Assembly: GCA_031398325.1 (NCBI GenBank)
Contig: JANNNB010000039.1
Coordinates: forward strand, 1 to 20,961
Source of the DNA: Sva-07 sp031398325
Lineage (GTDB): Bacteria > Actinomycetota > Acidimicrobiia > Acidimicrobiales > Ilumatobacteraceae
Length of the DNA: 20,961 bases
Reading direction: 5' to 3'
Shown: positions 14,734-20,961 of the stretch, piece after piece
How the letters are laid out: each line of letters starts with the position of its first letter
Position numbering within the stretch: position 1 is the first letter of the stretch
The notes under the pieces: generated by a model
Told to the model about the DNA's origin: nothing
The model's database searches: none
What the model saw: the letters and a program-made list of their open reading frames with translations, nothing else
Translations under genes and position numbers: made by a program

Positions 14734-15818
14734 GTCTGATTCCTGGCCGTCTGCTCGTGCACGAAGTCGACGACGGCGTGCAACACCGCCGGATCGGCGT
14801 CGGGTGGTACCCCGTGGCCGAGATTGAAGATGTGACGGCCTGCCGGCGCATCACCCGGACCGGCGTTGTCATCGAGCACCTGCTGGGCGCCGGCCAGGGC
14901 CGTCTCGGAGCCAGCCAACACGTGCGCCGGATCCAGGTTGCCCTGCACGATCAGGTCATCGCCGAGGCGGCGACGGGCATCGGAGATGCGGGTCCGCCAA
15001 TCGAGGCCGAGCACCGTCGGGCCGGCGGCGTGCATCGATTCGAGCAGGTGGTCGCAACCGATGCCGAAGTGGATGCTCGCAGCATCGGGATGACGACGCC
15101 GTAGCTCGGTGAACACGTTGCGGGAGTGGGGCAACACGAACCGGTCGTAGTCGAGTCGGCTCAGCGACCCTGCCCAGGAATCGAACAGCTGGAATGCGGC
15201 CGCTCCGTTGCTCAGTTGGGCGTCGATGAAGGTGACCGCGGACTCGGCGAGGCGCTCCATGATCTCGTGCCAGAGCACCTCGTCGGTGTGGATCAGCGCC
15301 TTGGTGTGCCGGTAGTCCTTGCTCGGTCGACCCTCGATGAGGTAGCTGGCCACGGTGAACGGCGCTCCGGCGAACGCCAGGAGGGGTACCGTCGAGGGGA
15401 GTTCGTCGGCGAGCAGGCGCACGGTGTCGACCACGTAGCCGACGTCGTCGACCTCGAGCGTGCGGAGGCGTTCGAAATCGGCACGGGTCCTCAGCGGTCG
15501 TTCGGCGACCGGGCCCGTCCCGGGCGCGACATCGATGCCGAATCCGACGGCGTGCGCCGGCACGACGATGTCGCTGAACAACACGGCCGCATCGACGCCG
15601 TACCGCTGGACCGGTTGCATGGTGATCTCCGCGGCGAGCTCCGGCCGCTTGATCGCATCGAGGATCGAACCGTCACCGCGGATGGCCCGGTATTCGGGCA
15701 GTGAGCGCCCGGCCTGACGCATGAACCACACCGGGGTGAAGGCCGTCGGGAGACCCTGCGCGGCGTCGAGGAACGGAGCAGGAGCGACGAAGGGGGCCGT
15801 TTCGGTCGGTGCAGCCAT
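14730..15818 (-). CDS. hemE: Uroporphyrinogen decarboxylase (HemE)
   Basis: A 362-residue TIM-barrel enzyme that removes four carboxyl groups from uroporphyrinogen III to give coproporphyrinogen III. The family signature PVWFMRQAGRSLPEYR is at 29-44, the catalytic Asp in LFSDIVVP is D83, and GVPPDADP occurs near the C-terminus. Full length for the family. It is the first gene of the minus-strand heme run. The ATG at 15818 has no Shine-Dalgarno, with a TAGCGT box 10 bases upstream. It diverges from the HelD-like gene across 54 bases. Confidence 0.95.
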   Translation of the reverse strand: MAAPTETAPFVAPAPFLDAAQGLPTAFTPVWFMRQAGRSLPEYRAIRGDGSILDAIKRPELAAEITMQPVQRYGVDAAVLFSDIVVPAHAVGFGIDVAPGTGPVAERPLRTRADFERLRTLEVDDVGYVVDTVRLLADELPSTVPLLAFAGAPFTVASYLIEGRPSKDYRHTKALIHTDEVLWHEIMERLAESAVTFIDAQLSNGAAAFQLFDSWAGSLSRLDYDRFVLPHSRNVFTELRRRHPDAASIHFGIGCDHLLESMHAAGPTVLGLDWRTRISDARRRLGDDLIVQGNLDPAHVLAGSETALAGAQQVLDDNAGPGDAPAGRHIFNLGHGVPPDADPAVLHAVVDFVHEQTARNQT

Positions 15819-15828
15819 CTCGGGTCCG

Positions 15829-15834
15829 ACGCTA
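15829..15834 (-). promoter_or_regulatory. Putative -10 box of the heme operon
   Basis: On the minus strand this is TAGCGT, 10 bases before the hemE ATG. The divergent HelD -10 candidate TAGCAT (15853-15858, plus strand) is in the same 54-base gap, so the two promoters nearly overlap. Confidence 0.3.
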
Positions 15835-15872
15835 GCGGCGGGCTTTCACCGATAGCATTGACGCGTCCAGAT

Positions 15873-18017
15873 ATGACCCAGCAGCACCCGGATCTTCTCG
15901 CAGAGCAGGCATACATCGATCACGCGTACGACTGCCTGAACACCAGTCGTGATGCGGCATGGCGTATGCGTGACATGACCGAGGCAGATCTCGGCGGCAC
16001 GTTCCAGGCTCGCTTCGAGCGAAACGCGTTCGACGAGGCGCTCGTCAAGCGGCTCACCGATCTCGACCTCGGCAACGCGTCGCTGGTCTTCGGGCGCATC
16101 GACCGGTATGCCGAGTCACCTGACGGGCTGGAGAGCTTCCACATCGGCCGTCTCGCCGTCGCCGACGAGGACCGCGAGCCCGTCGTCGTCGACTGGCGGG
16201 CACCCGTTGCCGAACCGTTCTACCGTGCCACCGGACGCGACCCGATGGGCATTGCCCGGCGCCGCCATTTCGCCGTCGAGGGGCAGCGGTTGCTCGGTAT
16301 CGAGGACGAGTTGTTCGGCGAGGGACACCTCGGTGTCGGCCACGACGAAGGTCTCGACGGTCGAGCCGAGTCGGGTGGCCCCCCGGAACTCCGTGGCTAC
16401 TCCACGCTGCTCGCATCGTTGGAGCGTGGACGTACCGGCACGCTCGGCGACATCGTCGCGACGATCCAGGGGGAGCAGGACGAGATCATCCGCTCGCCGC
16501 AAGCGGGGGTGCTCGTCGTGCAGGGCGGGCCCGGCACCGGCAAGACGGTGGTCGCGCTCCACCGCGCGGCGTACCTGCTCTACACCCACCGATTCCCGCT
16601 CGAAGACCAGGGTGTGCTCGTCATCGGGCCGAACCGGGTGTTCCTGCGTTACATCGAAAGGGTGCTGCCCTCGCTCGGTGAAGCCGGCATCGCGCAGGTC
16701 GTGCTCGCCGACCTCGTCCCGGGCGTCGAGTTCCTCCGTCCGGGCGAAGAGGGCGACGACTCGCCGGCGGCCGCTCGGCTCAAGGGCGACCCGCGCATGT
16801 CCGACGTCATCGATCAGGCGATCAGCGATCGCCAGCGACCGCTCCGCCGCGACCTCGTCCTGCCGTTCCGCAGCGGGTACGTGCGCCTGCGCGCGGACGA
16901 GTCGGCGCGCATCGTGCGCACCGCCAGTCGCCGTTTCAAGCGACACAACGGTGGGCGTCGATACGTCGAGTCGGAGGTGTGGAACGCGCTGGCCAGCACG
17001 TGGCGCGACGACGAGGTCGGCGCGCACTCCGTCCGCGAGGTGTTGCGTGGCTCGGAGGAGATCCGCGAGGCCCTCGACCGGATGTGGCCCGTGCTCACGC
17101 CGGCGCAGCTGCTGCACGATCTCTTCGGTTCCAAGGCGCTGCTGAAGTCGGCGGGTCGAGGCGTCCTGGACGACGCCGAAGCACTCACCCTGTTCCGCGA
17201 ACGATCGGAACTCGTCGACGACGTTCGCTGGACGGCCGCCGACGTTGCGCTGCTCGACGACGCTCGCGACGTGCTCGGACCCAAGCTGGGGAAGAACGGC
17301 AAGGTGGACGAGCTCGACGAGATCCGCACGTACGGCCACATCGTGATCGACGAGGTCCAGGACCTCACCCCGATGCAGCTCAAGATGGCGACGCGTCGTT
17401 CGCTGAGCGGATCGATGACCATCGTCGGCGACATCGCGCAGGCGACCGGACCGCTCGCTCCCGACCATTGGGACGACGTCCTCGAATTCCTGCCCGACCG
17501 CAAGCCGGCGCGGGTCATCGGGTTGTCGGTCGGCTACCGCATCCCCCAACAGATCATGGAGCTGGCGAATCGGGTGATGGAGTACGCAACCCCGTCCCTG
17601 CGCTCGCCGCGCTCGGTTCGCGTGGGCGAGTACGGCCCGAAGATCGTCCGCGCCGCATCGATCGAGCGGCTCGGCGCCTCGGTGGCCGAGGAGGTGGCGA
17701 CGCTGATCGGCGAGCTGCCGAACGGCAGCCTGGGCGTCGTGGCCCCGGACCGCCTCATCGGCGAACTCTCCGCCGCCCTGACCGACGCCGGGATCAACCA
17801 CGGCACGGCGACCCGCACTGGCCTCGATTCGGGTGTCACGTTGGTGCCGGTCAGCGTGGTGAAGGGCCTCGAACTCGATGGCGTCGTGGTCGTCGAACCG
17901 ACCCAGATCGTCAGCGACGTCGAGCAGGGGATGCGATCGCTCTACGTGGCGCTCACACGTTCGACCCAGCGGTTGACCGTGGTGCACGCCCTCGAACTGC
18001 CAGAACCGCTGCGCTGA
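15873..18017 (+). CDS. helD: HelD/HelR-like RNA-polymerase-associated helicase
   Basis: A 714-residue UvrD/Rep-like superfamily 1 ATPase of the HelD type. HelD proteins pry apart stalled RNA polymerase, recycle it, and in some actinomycetes (HelR) displace rifamycins. Family marks are the N-terminal coiled-coil start EQAYIDHAYD (11-20), the HelD-specific block HIGRLAVADEDREPVVVDW with APVAEPFYRAT, Walker A QGGPGTGKT (217-225), Walker B VIDEVQD (491-497) and motif VI LYVALTRSTQRL (690-701). The short N-terminal arm suggests the actinobacterial class II form. The ATG at 15873 is chosen; a TTG at 15858 lies inside the likely -10 box TAGCAT and is less likely. No Shine-Dalgarno is seen. Substrate polymerase and drug link are inferred. 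Confidence 0.88.
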   Translation: MTQQHPDLLAEQAYIDHAYDCLNTSRDAAWRMRDMTEADLGGTFQARFERNAFDEALVKRLTDLDLGNASLVFGRIDRYAESPDGLESFHIGRLAVADEDREPVVVDWRAPVAEPFYRATGRDPMGIARRRHFAVEGQRLLGIEDELFGEGHLGVGHDEGLDGRAESGGPPELRGYSTLLASLERGRTGTLGDIVATIQGEQDEIIRSPQAGVLVVQGGPGTGKTVVALHRAAYLLYTHRFPLEDQGVLVIGPNRVFLRYIERVLPSLGEAGIAQVVLADLVPGVEFLRPGEEGDDSPAAARLKGDPRMSDVIDQAISDRQRPLRRDLVLPFRSGYVRLRADESARIVRTASRRFKRHNGGRRYVESEVWNALASTWRDDEVGAHSVREVLRGSEEIREALDRMWPVLTPAQLLHDLFGSKALLKSAGRGVLDDAEALTLFRERSELVDDVRWTAADVALLDDARDVLGPKLGKNGKVDELDEIRTYGHIVIDEVQDLTPMQLKMATRRSLSGSMTIVGDIAQATGPLAPDHWDDVLEFLPDRKPARVIGLSVGYRIPQQIMELANRVMEYATPSLRSPRSVRVGEYGPKIVRAASIERLGASVAEEVATLIGELPNGSLGVVAPDRLIGELSAALTDAGINHGTATRTGLDSGVTLVPVSVVKGLELDGVVVVEPTQIVSDVEQGMRSLYVALTRSTQRLTVVHALELPEPLR

Positions 18018-18041
18018 GCGCAGTGGTCCGGCCGCAACCAC
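18009..18041. terminator. Paired hairpins between helD and the DtxR gene
   Basis: CTGCGC/GCGCAG (18009-18023) forms a 6-bp stem with the helD stop codon in its loop. GTGGT/ACCAC (18023-18041) forms a second stem with a 9-base loop. The genes converge here with a 27-base gap, so a two-way terminator is expected, but neither hairpin is strong. Confidence 0.35.
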
Positions 18042-18044
18042 CGG

Positions 18045-18704
18045 TCAGGTCGTGACGAGGATCCGCTCGCTGGCGAACGAGCCGACACCGACGTGGCGCC
18101 CGTCGATCTCGACCGTCAACGTGCCGTCGGGTGACGCAGCGGTGACCGTGCCGACGTTGCCGGGCTGGATCGCCGACTCCTCGAGGAACTCGAGGAGTCC
18201 GGGAGCGAACTCGAGCTCTTCGGTGATGCGCCGGACGGTGAACGGCACGCCGACGACCACGTCGGAGAGCGGCGCCGAATCGGGCGCCTTGTAGTTGGAG
18301 CCAGGGATCGGGTTGCCGTGCGGACATGTGGTCGGATCGCCGAGCAGATCGTTGATCGCCTTCTCGACCGACTCGCTGATGACGTGCTCCCAGCGACCGG
18401 CTTCGTGGTGGGCCTCGGCCCATGACAGCTTCAAGATGTCGGTCAGGAAGCGCTCGGCGAGGCGATGGCGGCGGACCACCCGTTCGCCGAGCTCCTGGCC
18501 CGCGGCGGTCAGCGTGATGCCGTCGGCCGATGTGATGAGACCCTCCGCCTCGAGGCGCTTCATCATCTCACTCACCGCGGGGCGGCTGATCTGGAGCCGC
18601 TCGGCGATACGGGCCTGGATGATGTCGACGTCGTCTTCGCCGAGTTCGTAGATGCACTCGCAGTATTCCTCGAAGGCCGGATGGTGCTCTCCTTGGGCTG
18701 GCAT
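18045..18704 (-). CDS. DtxR/MntR-family metal-dependent regulator
   Basis: A 219-residue repressor-type protein. It has a winged helix-turn-helix (IIQARIAERLQISRPAVSEMMKRL, about 28-51), a metal-binding dimerisation domain (about 70-125) and a FeoA/SH3-like C-terminal domain (about 145-219), so it is the long DtxR/IdeR form. The metal site is unusual. Compared with DtxR, M10 becomes E13 and C102 becomes G103 (EAGRWEH); the E105-H106 pair is kept as E106-H107. Compared with B. subtilis MntR, D8 and E11 correspond to E13 and E16, H77 to H80, and E99 to G103. Metal choice (Mn or Fe) therefore cannot be read from the sequence. The ATG at 18704 has TAGACT 6 bases upstream and no Shine-Dalgarno. 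A palindrome behind that box may be its own operator. Confidence 0.9.
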   Translation of the reverse strand: MPAQGEHHPAFEEYCECIYELGEDDVDIIQARIAERLQISRPAVSEMMKRLEAEGLITSADGITLTAAGQELGERVVRRHRLAERFLTDILKLSWAEAHHEAGRWEHVISESVEKAINDLLGDPTTCPHGNPIPGSNYKAPDSAPLSDVVVGVPFTVRRITEELEFAPGLLEFLEESAIQPGNVGTVTAASPDGTLTVEIDGRHVGVGSFASERILVTT

Positions 18705-18710
18705 GGGCGA

Positions 18711-18733
18711 AGTCTACCCCTGAGAACTCAGGG
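18711..18733 (-). promoter_or_regulatory. DtxR-gene promoter with adjacent palindrome
   Basis: TAGACT (minus strand, 18716-18711) stands 6 bases before the ATG. One base further upstream is CCCTGAG-AA-CTCAGGG (18718-18733), a perfect 7-base-arm palindrome that would fill the -10/-35 spacer. This is a good position for self-repression. It does not match the classic DtxR/IdeR iron box that I know. Confidence 0.5.
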
Positions 18734-18769
18734 CCTCCGGCCGCAGAAGATCGGCCAGACTGGCCCGAG

Positions 18770-18781
18770 AAGGAGGTGATC
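18770..18781 (+). promoter_or_regulatory. Extended Shine-Dalgarno of the ABC-F gene
   Basis: AAGGAGGTGATC is complementary over 12 bases to the usual bacterial 16S 3' tail. The AGGAGG core ends 5 bases before the GTG at 18782. It decides that start against the in-frame GTG at 18776, which overlaps the core. Confidence 0.8.
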
Positions 18782-20461
18782 GTGGTTGCACAGCTCATCG
18801 CTCGCGGCGTGACGGTGTCGCGCGGTGCGCTCCTCGTACTGGACGACGTGGACCTCGTCGTGTCGCCCGGCGACCGGATCGGGCTGGTCGGGCCGAACGG
18901 GATCGGCAAGTCGACCCTCCTGGCCGCACTGGCAGGTCGATTCACCACCGCCGGCACGAGCGAGATCGAACTCGGCCTCGACGGTGGGTCGGTCGAGCTC
19001 GCTCCGCCGACGGCGGTCGTCGGCCTGCTGCCACAGGAGCCTGAGCGTTCGTCGACGGAGACGGTGCGGTCGTTCCTCGCCCGACGCACCGGTGTGCAGG
19101 CGGCACACGACGAACTCGACGGGGCTACCGCCGCGTTGGCTGCGGGCGATGCTGGTAGCGACGACCGGTACTCGACCGCGTTCGATCAGTGGATGTCGCT
19201 CGGAGCGGCCGACTTCGATGCCCGGGTGGGGGAGGTGTGGGCCGAGCTCGGACTCGACCCAGTGCTGCTCGATCGACCGACCGCAGTGCTGTCGGGAGGC
19301 GAGGCGGCGCGCAGTTCGCTCGCCTCCCTGTTGCTCGCCCGTTTCGACGTGTTCCTCCTCGACGAACCGACGAACGATCTGGATCTCGACGGCTTGCGGC
19401 GCCTCGAAGCGTGGGTACTCGGGTTGCGCGCTGGTGTGGTGATCGTCAGCCACGACCGCACCTTCCTGGAGCGCGTGATCACCGACGTCGTCGAGATCGA
19501 CTTCCACACCCACCGCGCGACGCGGTTCGCCGGCGGATGGGCGGCGTTCCTTGCGGAGCGAGAGCTGGCGCGCCAGCACGCCCAGGAGCGATTCGACGAC
19601 TACGACTCGAAGCGGCGCAACCTGCTCGGGCGGGCACAGCGCGAGCGGGAGTGGGCGACGCAGGGGCGGGCAAAGCTCCGGACGTCGGACGAGAAGGACA
19701 AGAACATCCGGCACTTCCGGCTCAATCAGACCGAGCAGCTCGCCGGCAAGGCGGCTCGCACGGAGCGGTCGATCGAGCGACTCGACGAGGTCGACGAGCC
19801 GCGCACGCCCTGGGAGCTCCGGCTCGACATCCCCATGGCCGGGCGCAGCGGTGACCTCGTCGCCTACTGTTCCGCGGCAACGGTGTCGCGCGGCGACTTC
19901 CGGTTGGGTCCGGTCACGATGCAGATCACGCTCGGCGAACGCATTGCGCTCGTCGGTGGGAACGGCGCCGGCAAATCGACGCTGATCGAGTTGCTCCTCG
20001 GCCGCGTCGAACCGGACTCGGGGACGGCCGGTCTCGGTTCGAACGTCCGCCTCGGCGAGATGGAGCAGGCGCGAACCCGGCTGGTGGGCGACGAATCGAT
20101 GCTCGACGTGTTCATGGCCGAGACCGGACTCACCGTCGTCGAGGCGCGAACGCTGCTCGCGAAGTTCGGGCTCGTGGCCGACCACGTGCACCGGTCGGCC
20201 GTGACGCTGTCGCCCGGCGAGCGCACACGCACGTCGCTCGCACTCCTGATGGCGAACGGGGCCAACTTCGTCGTGTTGGACGAACCGACGAACCACCTCG
20301 ACCTCCCTGCGATCGAGCAGCTCGAACAGGCCCTCGACACGTTCCCGGGAACGGTGCTGCTAGTCACGCACGATCGATCGCTCCTCGAGCGCGCCCGTCT
20401 GACCAGGAAGATCGAGTTGGCCGGCGGGTCGATCGTCGCCGACGAAGCACTCGCCGTCTGA
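18782..20461 (+). CDS. ABC-F family ATPase (ribosome-associated)
   Basis: A 559-residue soluble protein with two ABC cassettes and no membrane part. The first cassette has Walker A GPNGIGKST (37-45), signature LSGGE (170-174) and LLDEPTNDLD. The second has GGNGAGKST (392-400), signature LSPGE (476-480) and VLDEPTNHLD. The charged linker between them (about 262-340), with KRRNLLGRAQRER and DEKDKNIRHFR, is the region that reaches the peptidyl-transferase centre in ABC-F proteins. Members either assist translation (EttA/Uup type) or protect the ribosome from antibiotics; I cannot tell which from this sequence. The GTG at 18782 is set by the strong ribosome site. It diverges from the DtxR gene and lies upstream of fusA on the same strand. 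Confidence 0.9.
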   Translation: MVAQLIARGVTVSRGALLVLDDVDLVVSPGDRIGLVGPNGIGKSTLLAALAGRFTTAGTSEIELGLDGGSVELAPPTAVVGLLPQEPERSSTETVRSFLARRTGVQAAHDELDGATAALAAGDAGSDDRYSTAFDQWMSLGAADFDARVGEVWAELGLDPVLLDRPTAVLSGGEAARSSLASLLLARFDVFLLDEPTNDLDLDGLRRLEAWVLGLRAGVVIVSHDRTFLERVITDVVEIDFHTHRATRFAGGWAAFLAERELARQHAQERFDDYDSKRRNLLGRAQREREWATQGRAKLRTSDEKDKNIRHFRLNQTEQLAGKAARTERSIERLDEVDEPRTPWELRLDIPMAGRSGDLVAYCSAATVSRGDFRLGPVTMQITLGERIALVGGNGAGKSTLIELLLGRVEPDSGTAGLGSNVRLGEMEQARTRLVGDESMLDVFMAETGLTVVEARTLLAKFGLVADHVHRSAVTLSPGERTRTSLALLMANGANFVVLDEPTNHLDLPAIEQLEQALDTFPGTVLLVTHDRSLLERARLTRKIELAGGSIVADEALAV

Positions 20462-20501
20462 AACACGCGTCACGTCCAGGTGGGGGCGGCGGATGCTCCG
20501 G

Positions 20502-20507
20502 TACACT
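20502..20507 (+). promoter_or_regulatory. Putative -10 box of fusA
   Basis: TACACT fits TANNNT and would give a 5' leader of about 75 bases before the fusA ATG. The -35 region is GC-rich and poor. The 128-base gap holds no open frame that I believe and no clear terminator for the ABC-F gene. Confidence 0.35.
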
Positions 20508-20589
20508 CGCACATCGTGCTTGCGCCCCTGCGCAGCGCCGACTCCCTGTAGTTCGTGTACCCGCACCTTGATACGGAAGTGAAGTAGAG

Positions 20590-20961
<372 letters not shown>

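Noticed and set aside
16116..18041. Long minus-strand open frame of 641 codons
   Set aside because: Antisense to helD, whose helicase motifs are all in place; no domain is visible in the opposite frame.
18728..20296. Long minus-strand open frame of 522 codons
   Set aside because: Antisense to the ABC-F gene with its two complete cassettes; His/Glu/Arg-rich without motifs.
20462..20589. Structured RNA or riboswitch in the fusA leader
   Set aside because: Only a GCAC/GTGC mini-stem and scattered short pairings were found; nothing matches a known RNA class.

Overview
The window is GC-rich and gene-dense, with small or overlapping gene junctions, many GTG starts and a class E sortase. There is also a HelD-type helicase, a long-form DtxR regulator and a tight hemE-hemH-hemY cluster. 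This points to an actinomycete, and I would guess the Acidimicrobiia (Ilumatobacter-like). The phylum is well supported by gene content; the class is a guess. I see no rRNA, tRNA, insertion sequence, phage gene or CRISPR array, and no stretch over 300 bases lacks a gene (the longest gap is about 175 bases).

Region 1 (1-5964) concerns phosphate and polyphosphate. It holds a PPK2 polyphosphate kinase, a single-domain CYTH triphosphate-tunnel enzyme on the opposite strand, a CYTH-like/CHAD protein, a ParA/MinD-type ATPase 13 bases behind the CHAD gene, and a convergent Tat-exported PhoX alkaline phosphatase. The PhoX gene has a PHO-box-like direct repeat upstream. CHAD proteins bind polyphosphate and ParA-type ATPases position cargo on the nucleoid, so the CHAD-ParA pair is a candidate polyphosphate-granule positioning or segregation system. 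I consider this the most interesting proposal here.

Region 2 (6140-9196, minus strand) is a compact three-gene unit: GT4 glycosyltransferase, SAM methyltransferase and a (alpha/alpha)-barrel 'prenyltransferase-like' protein. It probably makes or modifies an unidentified glycoconjugate.

Region 3 (9250-15818, minus strand) is a long run: hemE, hemH/cpfC, hemY/cgoX, class E sortase, then an Lnt-like apolipoprotein N-acyltransferase and an aldose-1-epimerase-like gene. Most junctions are ATGA/GTGA overlaps. The Lnt-like protein has serine where the catalytic cysteine should be.

Region 4 (15873-20961) carries a HelD-like RNA-polymerase-associated helicase (plus), a DtxR/MntR-type metal regulator with an unusual metal site (minus), an ABC-F protein with a near-ideal Shine-Dalgarno (plus), and the start of fusA (EF-G), cut by the window edge. 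Several promoters have a TANNNT-like -10 box 6-10 bases before the start codon and no Shine-Dalgarno, which suggests frequent leaderless transcription.
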